NCBI RefSeq assembly: GCF_000017625.1 | Contig: NC_009712.1 | Span: forward strand, 2,294,001 to 2,358,000 | Length of the DNA stretch: 64,000 bases | From: Methanoregula boonei 6A8 | GTDB lineage: Archaea; Halobacteriota; Methanomicrobia; Methanomicrobiales; Methanospirillaceae | Direction of reading: 5' to 3' | Shown: positions 34,789 through 42,597 of the stretch, in pieces | Numbering within the stretch: the first letter of the stretch is position 1 | Layout of the letters: each line of letters opens with the position of its first letter | Notes under the pieces: model-generated | Seen by the model: only the letters and a program-made list of their open reading frames with translations | Told to the model about the DNA's origin: nothing | The model's database searches: none | Made by a program: the position numbers and the translations under genes

Positions 34789-35624
34789 GCGGATGCTCCT
34801 TTTCGTTCCACCGCAAATCCTTTCCAGATCGGGCCATCGAACACGCCGTCCTTTGACTCCACCTCCATCTCAAGGAAGAGGGAGTATGGCACGGCGAACG
34901 TGAACATCTGTTCAGGGATGGTCTTTCCTACATTTGCGCGGGCCGCAAGATCCGTATATCCAAGCACGGCCCGGGGGTGCTCTTTTTTTGCCTCATCATA
35001 CACGAAAGCACCGATCTGCTGGCAGGCGGCCATAGGTGGGACCCGGACCGGATCTGTGCCCTCGCGAACGGCACCAACAAGTGTAACAAGGCCGGTTACC
35101 TGAAGGGGATCGGCAAGGAAGACCACGACCACCGGTTTTTCGCCGGGCGGAACTTTCGAAAGAGGGGTGAAGATCACGTACTTCTCGGCAATATCCGTGA
35201 CGGGCAGATCGGCGGTCATGAACCGCCGTGCTTTCTCCGGGTCCTTGTGGAGGCGCTCCCCGTGGACAAACTTCTCCCTCTCGCGTTCGGGGATGTGCTG
35301 CACGGTTGCACAATAGGCCTCCGGGTTTTTGCTGCTCGCGGCGCCCTTGGTAAAGAATGCGGACATGAAGTCCACCCCGGCACCCCCGAAGGCATCATAG
35401 TAACCGTTGCCAAAACCCAGGCCGGCCCGGGCGCCGGGGCAGCCGTAGCTCTCCCGGTCGAAGGCAGCAGTCTTTCCCTTTGTGGCCACCTGCGCAAAAA
35501 AGGGCATGATACAGGTCTGGCCATGAGGTTTTATCCGGAGCGCCCCTTCGGGCAGGGTATTGCTCCAGAGTATTGCAACGGGTTCGTGTGCGAGCCCGAG
35601 TTTTTCCGAGGTGATGCTCTTCAT
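34785..35624 (-). CDS. DUF169-family protein
   Basis: 279 residues, paralogous to its downstream neighbour. MKSITSEKLGLAHEPVAILW opens it; GQTCIMPFFAQVATKGKTAA and GCPGARAGLGFGN contain the conserved Cys/Gly region of DUF169. It lies 16 bases after an Isf-type flavoprotein gene in the same orientation, forming an isf-DUF169-DUF169 operon. The link between DUF169 and redox flavoproteins is positional inference. Confidence 0.8.
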   Translation of the reverse strand: MKSITSEKLGLAHEPVAILWSNTLPEGALRIKPHGQTCIMPFFAQVATKGKTAAFDRESYGCPGARAGLGFGNGYYDAFGGAGVDFMSAFFTKGAASSKNPEAYCATVQHIPEREREKFVHGERLHKDPEKARRFMTADLPVTDIAEKYVIFTPLSKVPPGEKPVVVVFLADPLQVTGLVTLVGAVREGTDPVRVPPMAACQQIGAFVYDEAKKEHPRAVLGYTDLAARANVGKTIPEQMFTFAVPYSLFLEMEVESKDGVFDGPIWKGFAVERKGASA

Positions 35625-35640
35625 TGCGGCTCCCCCGGGC

Positions 35641-36315
35641 TCACTTCATCCAGCCCATCTGCTCGTACCACTCGTATTCGTGGGCGAACCGGTCCTTGTT
35701 ATACTTCACGAGCTGGCAGAAGTACTCCCGTTTCTGCTTGTGGAGTGCATCCTGGTCGGGATAGGTAATCCCACCCTGAATCGCCTGTACAAGCGTCTTT
35801 CCAAGGATTTTTGCTTCCCCTTCTGCCTTCCCAAGAGCTGAAGGGTCGCGCCCGATCGCAACACCCACGCCGCCCACGATGTTTGCACCCAGCGTCGAGA
35901 GGGTCTTGTTCATGTACCCCATCACCTCGTTTTCTCCGGCCCCACCGGCCGTGCAGACAGAACACCCGAACTTGCCGGTGAACATCTGGCAGTGGATAGC
36001 GTCTGCCATCCGGTCAAAGAGCGCCTTTACCGGGGCCGGCACGGAGTCAATGTAGTTGGGCGCGCCAAGTACAATCCCATCGGAGTTCATCATCCTGTCG
36101 AAGATGTCGGAAAAATCATCGAGAATCGTACACTCGCCCGTGGCATAGCAGGTCCCGCAGGCAGTGCAGTACCCGATCTTCAGGGTGTAAAGATCGACAA
36201 GTTCTGTTTCCGCACCCGCTTCTTTCGCCCCGTCAAGCACAGCACGGGTAAGCCGGAGGGTGTTGCTCTCCTTTCCGCGGGGGCTGGCATTTATTCCAAG
36301 AATTTTCATGTTCAT
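35641..36315 (-). CDS. Iron-sulfur flavoprotein (Isf family)
   Basis: 224 residues. NADPH-dependent FMN reductase fold (KILGINASPRGKESNT) with the compact Isf cysteine motif CX2CX2CX5C at C50, C53, C56 and C62, which binds a 4Fe-4S cluster beside FMN. Isf proteins of methanogens pass electrons from ferredoxin to oxidants such as O2 or peroxide. CAGGAGCAG precedes the first ATG; a second ATG two codons on is equally well placed. First gene of the DUF169 operon. Confidence 0.88.
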   Translation of the reverse strand: MNMKILGINASPRGKESNTLRLTRAVLDGAKEAGAETELVDLYTLKIGYCTACGTCYATGECTILDDFSDIFDRMMNSDGIVLGAPNYIDSVPAPVKALFDRMADAIHCQMFTGKFGCSVCTAGGAGENEVMGYMNKTLSTLGANIVGGVGVAIGRDPSALGKAEGEAKILGKTLVQAIQGGITYPDQDALHKQKREYFCQLVKYNKDRFAHEYEWYEQMGWMK

Positions 36316-36417
36316 CTGCTCCTGTAAGTGGGGTTAGAGAGAATATCGAAGATAAAGGTATTGGCTTGATCACCAGCTTGGGCCGCCGAAAAAAAAGATA
36401 TGAAGGATATACCCGGA

Positions 36418-36897
36418 TCACTGACCGGAGGCCGGTGTCATCATGGCCGCGGTCTGGTTACCATGGCGGAAACCTCCGGCCGGGAAGCCAAGAGCCGACC
36501 GGAGCTGATCCGGGGTTACGCCGAGCTGAGCGGCCGCGGAAGTAAGGTTCATCCGCTGCCCGCTCTGGGGAGTAAGGGCATTCTGGAGGGCCTGCTCGGA
36601 AACGCCCAGCTGAGCGGCAGCCGCATTGAGCAGGGTCGTGTTTGTAAGGAAACCCTGCCCGGAAAACGTGTGGTTCCCGTAATTGCCGTTCCCGGTATAC
36701 GAGCCTGATCCTCCATACGATCCGCTATTATCCGAAGACGGATTGGATGCTGTACCGGCAGGCGCTGCCTGCTGGCTGTTTGTGGCCGCAGCAGATGTGC
36801 TGCTGCCGGAATCCTGCGTGCATCCTGCGACAAGTACCCCGGCAAGTACCAGGGTGGCAACAAGGAGCATGACAATTGAGACACTGAATGGTTTCAT
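36418..36897 (-). CDS. Secreted lipoprotein-like protein with a duplicated helical repeat
   Basis: 159 residues from the ATG at 36897 (GGAGACTAAGCTC upstream). The signal peptide (about 1-25) ends in the lipobox-like LVAGC, then a low-complexity Ser/Thr/Gly/Ala linker with NGNYGNHTF. The C-terminal part has two similar units, NAAAAQLGVSEQALQNALTP and TSAAAQLGVTPDQLRSALGF, as small helical repeats. Location outside the membrane is predicted; function unknown. A palindromic operator-like site lies upstream. Confidence 0.7.
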   Translation of the reverse strand: MKPFSVSIVMLLVATLVLAGVLVAGCTQDSGSSTSAAATNSQQAAPAGTASNPSSDNSGSYGGSGSYTGNGNYGNHTFSGQGFLTNTTLLNAAAAQLGVSEQALQNALTPQSGQRMNLTSAAAQLGVTPDQLRSALGFPAGGFRHGNQTAAMMTPASGQ

Positions 36898-36938
36898 GAG
36901 CTTAGTCTCCACAAAAGCAGCCATGGGAGGCCGCCACT

Positions 36939-36956
36939 TGTAATGTTTACATTACA
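36939..36956. promoter_or_regulatory. Perfect palindrome upstream of the lipoprotein gene
   Basis: TGTAATG-TTTA-CATTACA, a 7-bp inverted repeat with four central bases, 42-59 bases before the start. On the minus strand AATATTACAAAA (36956-36967) is TATA-like and adjoins it, so a bound protein would sit between the TATA and the likely transcription start. It looks like a repressor site of the ArsR/MarR/GntR type; no regulator gene is adjacent. Confidence 0.5.
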
Positions 36957-37067
36957 TTTTGTAATATTAAACTGATGCTTTATCAACATTCCCACCGGTC
37001 ACGGAGCAGAAGCGCGGCAGCAAGGCAAAAAAAACCTACCGGTAATAATAAAACCCAAAACGAGAAC

Positions 37068-37077
37068 AAAAAAAAAA
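37068..37077 (-). terminator. Poly-T terminator after spt5
   Basis: A run of ten T on the minus strand starts one base after the spt5 stop codon, followed by further A/T-rich sequence. Typical archaeal T-tract termination for the dtdA-ftsZ-secE-spt5 operon. Confidence 0.65.
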
Positions 37078-37078
37078 G

Positions 37079-37603
37079 TTACCGGTCGCTGACCTTGTCT
37101 ACGACCCGCACGTTGTCGCCCCGCACAGTGATCGGGATGGGGACAACACTCTCGTACAGCTCCACCGTGATCTCTTCTTTTGCGGAATCCACACGCTTGA
37201 CCACGGCTTTTTCACCCTTGAATGGTCCGGCGATCAGCTCGACAATCGTACCCTCGTCGATACCGGAAACTACGGGCTTGGGGATCAGGAAATGTCCCAC
37301 CTCAGCAAGGGTGGTCTGGCCCTTTGCCACTGCGCGGGCGTGGGCAATCATCTCCACGAGCTGTTCGATCCGGTTACGCTCTTCAGGGGTCTCCACAAGA
37401 ACATATCCCTGGAGTTCATTGGGGACAATGATCGAGGTGACCTTGATATCAGTGGCCTTTGTCTCGATTGCCTTAAGGATATTGTCGGCTACGGTCCGCT
37501 CCTGCTTGGAGGTCGTCTTGATCGCAAATATCCGGTTAGAGAATACCTCGGGTACTGTCGGTACCGCAGGCGATACGGGAGTGGGTTCCGCTGTCATGGC
37601 CAT
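37079..37603 (-). CDS. spt5: Transcription elongation factor Spt5 (NusG homologue)
   Basis: 174 residues: NGN domain at about 25-110 (FAIKTTSKQERTVADNILKA, then VPNELQGYVLVETPEERNRI) and KOW domain at about 120-165 (GTIVELIAGPFKGEKAVVKR). It binds the RNA polymerase clamp with Spt4 to promote processivity. The N-terminus has a Pro/Val-rich leader. Coupled downstream of secE with 6 bases between them. Confidence 0.96.
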   Translation of the reverse strand: MAMTAEPTPVSPAVPTVPEVFSNRIFAIKTTSKQERTVADNILKAIETKATDIKVTSIIVPNELQGYVLVETPEERNRIEQLVEMIAHARAVAKGQTTLAEVGHFLIPKPVVSGIDEGTIVELIAGPFKGEKAVVKRVDSAKEEITVELYESVVPIPITVRGDNVRVVDKVSDR

Positions 37604-37609
37604 CAGGAT

Positions 37610-37816
37610 CTAGAATCCCAGCATCTGCTTGTGTTCGAAGAACAGATAGATGATAAATCCGATCAGCCCTATGAGAAGGATCCCTGCCGCTGCTACGGTC
37701 GCGATCTTGGTAAACTCCTCCCGGCTGGGTGTGCGCGCGAGTTTCAGGACGCGGATGTACTTGCGGAATAACTCCTCGTGCACATCGATTTTGATATCAG
37801 GTTTTGAAATTTCCAT
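37610..37816 (-). CDS. secE: Protein translocase subunit SecE (Sec61 gamma)
   Basis: 68 residues with an amphipathic N-terminal helix ([20 protein letters not shown]) and one C-terminal membrane helix ([20 protein letters not shown]). Clamps SecY in the archaeal translocon. The secE-spt5 pair is conserved in archaea and bacteria. It follows ftsZ by 6 bases. Confidence 0.94.
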   Translation of the reverse strand: MEISKPDIKIDVHEELFRKYIRVLKLARTPSREEFTKIATVAAAGILLIGLIGFIIYLFFEHKQMLGF

Positions 37817-37822
37817 AACTGC

Positions 37823-38914
37823 TCACTTGAGAAAATCAATCTCGTACTGTTTCTGTACTTTGGGGGTAAGCTTCTCATTGCGACCATATATTTGTGGCGA
37901 CCGAACGCCCGTGACCACCAGAAGCGTCCGCATTTTGTTGGACATGGTGGGGTCGACCTGCGCACCCCAGATGATCCGTGCATTCTCGTCAACGCGCGAG
38001 TAGACTTCCTGCACAACCCCCTCGGCTTCCGCCATGGTCATGTCCGGGCCGCCGACTACGTTCACGAGCGCCGCGGTTGCGCCGGATATATCCACATCAA
38101 GAAGCGGGGACCGGATCGCTTTCTTGACCGAATCTGCTGCCTTGTCTTCGCTGTCGCTTTCGCCCATGCCGATCATGGCAACACCACCACGCTCCATGAC
38201 CGTGCGCACATCGGCAAAGTCGAGGTTGACCAGGCCAGGCATGGTGATAAGTTCCGTGATACCCTTGACTGCCCGCATGAGCACCTCATCGGAGACCTTG
38301 AACGCTGCGGAAAGGGGAAGCTTGGGAACAACTTCAAGCAGGCGGTCATTCGGGACCACGATCACGGTATCTGCCACATCCCGGAGGCGTTCGAGACCGG
38401 CTTCCGCGTTTTCCATCCGGATTGCACCCTCGGAGGCAAAAGGCAGGGTGACAACCGCGATGGTGAGCGCACCTTCTTCCCGGGCAGCCTTGGCAACAAC
38501 CGGGGCCGAGCCGGTGCCGGTGCCGCCACCGAGGCCTACCGTGATAAAGACCATATCACATCCGGAGACGATCGCTTTTATATCCTGTTCGTTCTCGAGC
38601 GCTGCTTCCTCACCTATCTGCGGGATAGAGCCGGCGCCAAGGCCCCGGGTCCGCTGCCTTCCAATCAGGATGCGCTGGTCTGCGTGGGTGCGGATCAGGT
38701 GCTGGGCATCGGTATTGATGGCCACAAGCTTTGCACCATGGATCCCCTCTTCCATCATGCGGGTGACGGTATTCGAACCGCTGCCCCCGCAGCCGATCAC
38801 GGTGATCTCGGTCTTGAGTTCGCTTAAGATCTGGTCAAGATCCTCGTTGTTCTGCGGGGATGATGCAGTCTCGTCCCGCGCCTTTGTCAGTGCCTCTTCA
38901 ACAATCGACCTCAT
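37823..38914 (-). CDS. ftsZ: Cell division GTPase FtsZ
   Basis: 363-residue tubulin-like GTPase. The nucleotide-binding loop [18 protein letters not shown], tubulin signature [20 protein letters not shown] and synergy loop [11 protein letters not shown] are intact. It ends [12 protein letters not shown] without the long C-terminal tail of bacterial FtsZ. Overlaps dtdA by 4 bases (ATGA). Confidence 0.96.
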   Translation of the reverse strand: MRSIVEEALTKARDETASSPQNNEDLDQILSELKTEITVIGCGGSGSNTVTRMMEEGIHGAKLVAINTDAQHLIRTHADQRILIGRQRTRGLGAGSIPQIGEEAALENEQDIKAIVSGCDMVFITVGLGGGTGTGSAPVVAKAAREEGALTIAVVTLPFASEGAIRMENAEAGLERLRDVADTVIVVPNDRLLEVVPKLPLSAAFKVSDEVLMRAVKGITELITMPGLVNLDFADVRTVMERGGVAMIGMGESDSEDKAADSVKKAIRSPLLDVDISGATAALVNVVGGPDMTMAEAEGVVQEVYSRVDENARIIWGAQVDPTMSNKMRTLLVVTGVRSPQIYGRNEKLTPKVQKQYEIDFLK

Positions 38915-40221
38915 GAGTAGTTCTCCAGTCCCGGGATGTGGATTCTGGTCTCCGTGGCAACGGAGACCCTGTCAGGTGTTATTATCTGGCCATCATACTC
39001 CACAGCCTGCCCGGCGGCAAGCTGGCGGTAGGCAGGCCCGGCCGGCACCCCAAGTTCGCGCGCTTTTTGGGGGTCAAACCGGACCTTTCTGATGACCAGA
39101 TAATCGTTCTCCGTCGCTGTGCTTTCCCTGTTACGTATGATTTTCACGCACAATGTATTTAAATCATTTATTATTTTCGAAGAATTGCGTTCAAAAGCCA
39201 CGAATTGCGGGAGAAGCACGTTGTCCTCTGTGGCCAGGTGTGCCACCGGAAGCGGCCCAAACCTCTGGACCAGTGCAGATTCGTCACATCTCTTGGCCTC
39301 ACTTAGGAGTACCGGATCAAGGGAGACCAGAACAAGAGGACCGGTGCCTTCGAGTGCATGGATAAAGCACCGGGTTTGTGGTCCAACTGTTGCAGCAAGA
39401 GCCCGTACCTCCCTGTAGGCCTCCCATGCAAGGTGCCCAAGGGAAGTGATCTCTGTCTCGGACAGCCGGGGAATGCCCAATTCGTCAAGGATCGCAGAAA
39501 TCCGGGAAACGTCACCAGGAAGGACTGCCTTCCGATCAATATACGCAGCAACTGCCCGGCTCTGCACCACCATAGCCTGCACCAGCTCCCGGTCGAGAAG
39601 GGCTACCTGGAGCCGGGAGCTGGCAATATGGCCGAATGCCCCCCGGCTGGAAAGGGCAATCGCGGTCTCGCGGGGGGCGTAATGGGTACCCCCGATACCG
39701 ATCAGCGGGACAGCACCGGCCGGATCTGCCCCGAGCACGGCCTCAGCCACTGCCCGGCCGGCCACCGGGTCAACCCACTCTTTTTCCGTGCTACCTATCT
39801 CGACAAAAAACGAAGGGTGGGAAAGCCCCGTGGGGCCATGGTGGGTGACCTCGTACGAGACCCGGTACCCTTCGGGGCAGTACCGGGCGAGCGCCCGCAG
39901 GGTCGCCTGCATCATGGCGGGTGCAGCAGGGGCAAGCGTGCGGGGGCTCCCCCCCAGTTCCGCTGCGCCGAAATTCCCGGTGGCATGGACCGTGAGCACC
40001 GGTACCGGGTTTACGCTGGAATGACGTGAGAGGAAAATAACCAGATTAACATCCAGAGTGGCATCGACTCCCTCGGCATTGATAAGCCTGCCACCAACCT
40101 CAACAAATTCATAGGTTCTCCCGTTTGCGCTCCCATGAGCGTCATCGAGACACTGCTCGATGTGGCGCCGGATAGTACAACCCGCCACATCATCGCGGGA
40201 GTGGATCAGCGCAACTTTCAT
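38911..40221 (-). CDS. dtdA: D-aminoacyl-tRNA deacylase DtdA
   Basis: 436 residues from the ATG at 40221 ([20 protein letters not shown]). DtdA (GEK1-like, archaeal/plant type) hydrolyses D-amino acids from mischarged tRNA. Core motifs: [32 protein letters not shown] and HIASS. About 130 C-terminal residues extend beyond the usual 280-300, ending with a small beta-rich region ([20 protein letters not shown], opening the last 70) that is typical of methanogen versions. First gene of the ftsZ operon. Confidence 0.88.
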   Translation of the reverse strand: MKVALIHSRDDVAGCTIRRHIEQCLDDAHGSANGRTYEFVEVGGRLINAEGVDATLDVNLVIFLSRHSSVNPVPVLTVHATGNFGAAELGGSPRTLAPAAPAMMQATLRALARYCPEGYRVSYEVTHHGPTGLSHPSFFVEIGSTEKEWVDPVAGRAVAEAVLGADPAGAVPLIGIGGTHYAPRETAIALSSRGAFGHIASSRLQVALLDRELVQAMVVQSRAVAAYIDRKAVLPGDVSRISAILDELGIPRLSETEITSLGHLAWEAYREVRALAATVGPQTRCFIHALEGTGPLVLVSLDPVLLSEAKRCDESALVQRFGPLPVAHLATEDNVLLPQFVAFERNSSKIINDLNTLCVKIIRNRESTATENDYLVIRKVRFDPQKARELGVPAGPAYRQLAAGQAVEYDGQIITPDRVSVATETRIHIPGLENYS

Positions 40222-40369
40222 GATCTTCCGGTATGCTCTGCCAGAAAAAAACCTCTCTGGACGTTCACCACTGTTCAGGAGTGCCATCCTTTGTAACGCT
40301 ATGATGCGTGAACCTGCACCAACCCGGGAACGCGAGCATCCCTCCGGATTTCGGTACTGGAATACATCA

Positions 40370-40388
40370 ATTAAATAATTTATTTAAT
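40370..40388. promoter_or_regulatory. AT palindrome/TATA region upstream of the REC-PAS gene
   Basis: ATTAAATAA-T-TTATTTAAT is a perfect 9-bp inverted repeat 42-60 bases before the REC-PAS start. It contains TATA-like sequence in both directions and may serve as promoter, operator or both. The 208-base gap to dtdA shows nothing else. Confidence 0.45.
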
Positions 40389-40429
40389 ATGGAGAATCAG
40401 AATCTGGATACACACTGGGGGGCAAGAGC

Positions 40430-42160
40430 ATGCCGCAGACTATTTCTCTTCTCTGTATCGATGACGAACCCCTGTTTCTGGACGCGTTCAAGGCACGGCT
40501 CGAGCAGGAAAAGGATCTGTTAGTCACGACCTCGATCTCTGCTTCCGATGCACTGGATCTGCTCAATCGACAGTACTTTGATGTAATTATTGCAGATTTC
40601 TCCATGCCCGACATGGACGGAATTGCCCTCTTAAAGGAGATCCGGGCACGGGGGGGCCAGTCGATCTTTGTAATGGCCACGGCAAAGAGGCTCGCACATA
40701 TCGCCCGCGATGCCCTCAACACCGGCGCCGATTACTATCTCCAGAAGGGCGCCGATATGGCAGGTGAGGTCGAACGGCTGATCGATTTTATCCGGGTCAG
40801 GGTCCCGCAGAAGAACGCCGAATATGAGCTGATGGCCTGGGCCAGGTTCTACAACTCGATTGTGGATAGCGGACCGGAGCTCATCTCCCGGGTCAAGCCT
40901 GACGGTTTATTCAGCTACGTAAATGAACCCTGTGTCCACCTGTTCAAAAAGCCCTACCGCCAGTTGGTAAAGGAGAATTTCTTTGCCTTTATACCCGACA
41001 GCGAGCGTGCCGAGATCTTCTCCCGCATCCAGGGCCTCTCCTTTGACAAGCCGGACTGCCTGCTCCAGCACCACATCATTGCCGGGGACGGAAGAAGTGT
41101 CCTTCTTGAATGGAGTTACCATGGGTTCTTTACCCAGGCCGGGACGATCCAGGAATACCAGATAACGGGAAGGGATACCTCCCACCTGGTACGGATCGGG
41201 GGAAGTTCCCCAGCTGAAACTACGGTCTATCCGGTTGCGCCAAGCAGCCAGCCGGCAGCGGAATTGCCACCGGAACATCCCGATGACTGGGGAGATATGA
41301 TGGCTACCCTCCAGTCACTCGATGCCCCGGTTTTTGCGGTGGATACCCGGGGAATGATCATTGCCTGGAGTGCAAAACTTGCCCAGCTCACCGGGGTCCC
41401 CGCGGTGGAGATGATCGGGAAGGCCGGCCAGGAGTACGCCGTACCTTTCTATGGCAAACCCGGCCCCATGCTGATCGATCACATCATCCGGCCTTTGGGA
41501 TCAACCCCTGGCGGAAATATTCCTGCAGCAAAGAGGGTTGGGGACACGTACATCGGAGAGAAAGAACGCGTCTCCATCCGGGGCCGGCCAATGATCCTGC
41601 AGGGAAAATGCTCCCCGGTTCAGGATGCCGCCGGACAGCTCATTGCTGCCATCGAAGCGATTACGGTGACCGGAATAAACGAGATGACAGGCAATACAAA
41701 AGCCGAAGAGTACCTCGGCGGGATCTCCAGCCTGACCCTCAAAATCGTTGGCGATGGGGTAGGCAGATCTCTTGCAGGTGCAATCGGCTCATCAACCGGG
41801 GGGTACGGTATTTATGCCACCACCCGCAGGATCTTTGTCATCCGTAATCCCGATCTTGATGTCACCGCCCCGCAGGCAGGAGTCCAGTTCGGCACATTCC
41901 TCATGGACGAGCTCTTCGGGACCTCATCGGATACAAACCAGAAAGCCATCGGTGAACTGGAAAACCTCAGCGTCTTCTCCGCGGAAAGGGGAGAACTGGC
42001 CCGTGCAGTCCTCAAAAAACCTGTACTCCTCTCGGGATACCTCGACCTCAAAAAAACCGACGGGACCAGTTTCCGGTTATACATCGACCACAAGAGGTCC
42101 TATACCTATATCGAGAACCTGCTCAAGATGTTCTGTCCCGATATCCTGGGTTTTGAGTAA
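40430..42160 (+). CDS. REC-PAS-PAS protein with an uncharacterised C-terminal domain
   Basis: 576 residues. The receiver domain (1-120) is complete: D11, D12, phosphoacceptor D56, T84 and K106. PAS-type domains follow at about 135-255 and 280-400. No histidine kinase, GGDEF or HTH comes after. Instead about 150 residues at 425-576 (YLGGISSLTLKIVGDGVGRS, then GIYATTRRIFVIRNPDLDVT) form an unrecognised alpha/beta output region. GGGGGGC precedes the ATG. Signal output is unknown; it may work with a kinase elsewhere. Confidence 0.8.
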   Translation: MPQTISLLCIDDEPLFLDAFKARLEQEKDLLVTTSISASDALDLLNRQYFDVIIADFSMPDMDGIALLKEIRARGGQSIFVMATAKRLAHIARDALNTGADYYLQKGADMAGEVERLIDFIRVRVPQKNAEYELMAWARFYNSIVDSGPELISRVKPDGLFSYVNEPCVHLFKKPYRQLVKENFFAFIPDSERAEIFSRIQGLSFDKPDCLLQHHIIAGDGRSVLLEWSYHGFFTQAGTIQEYQITGRDTSHLVRIGGSSPAETTVYPVAPSSQPAAELPPEHPDDWGDMMATLQSLDAPVFAVDTRGMIIAWSAKLAQLTGVPAVEMIGKAGQEYAVPFYGKPGPMLIDHIIRPLGSTPGGNIPAAKRVGDTYIGEKERVSIRGRPMILQGKCSPVQDAAGQLIAAIEAITVTGINEMTGNTKAEEYLGGISSLTLKIVGDGVGRSLAGAIGSSTGGYGIYATTRRIFVIRNPDLDVTAPQAGVQFGTFLMDELFGTSSDTNQKAIGELENLSVFSAERGELARAVLKKPVLLSGYLDLKKTDGTSFRLYIDHKRSYTYIENLLKMFCPDILGFE

Positions 42161-42174
42161 GTGCCACCCTTTTT

Positions 42175-42444
42175 TTATGTTTCCCGGTTTCGGGATGATC
42201 CGGCCGGCTCTTCCAGTTCCCGGCGCCGGTTGATCACTATCAGGCGGAGTGAGAGCATCTCCTTAAGGGAGTACCGCCGCCCCTTACAGCCGGTACCGGA
42301 TCTCTCCAAAGCCGCCGTACGGCATATAAGATCGGCGCGGAACGCAGGGATATCGTTGACCTGCACGCAGCTGACATTCAGGGTATCAAATGCGTACCGT
42401 GCCCGGCTGATGTCCTGCGTGGCTGACATGAAGCCCGTATTCAT
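42175..42444 (-). CDS. Small hypothetical protein
   Basis: 89 residues, convergent with the REC-PAS gene. Codon choice (CGG, ATC, GTC) resembles the neighbours, and the C-terminal SLKEMLSLRLIVINRRRELE looks protein-like. There is no clear Shine-Dalgarno, no recognised family, and the frame may be a chance opening. It falls in the 437-base interval 42161-42597 before ileS, which otherwise holds only the ileS promoter (ACATATATCG near 42548). Confidence 0.35.
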   Translation of the reverse strand: MNTGFMSATQDISRARYAFDTLNVSCVQVNDIPAFRADLICRTAALERSGTGCKGRRYSLKEMLSLRLIVINRRRELEEPAGSSRNRET

Positions 42445-42597
42445 CCGCTGTTTGCCGCTCTCATGGCACCGGCGAATGTCTAAACGGAAGCAGGGTGATT
42501 AGCGGCAAAAAACAGGCACAAGAAAACTACTTTGTGATAAAGAGTCAACATATATCGATACGTTTGGGTATCCCGCCACCGTAGACAGAGGGATGTT

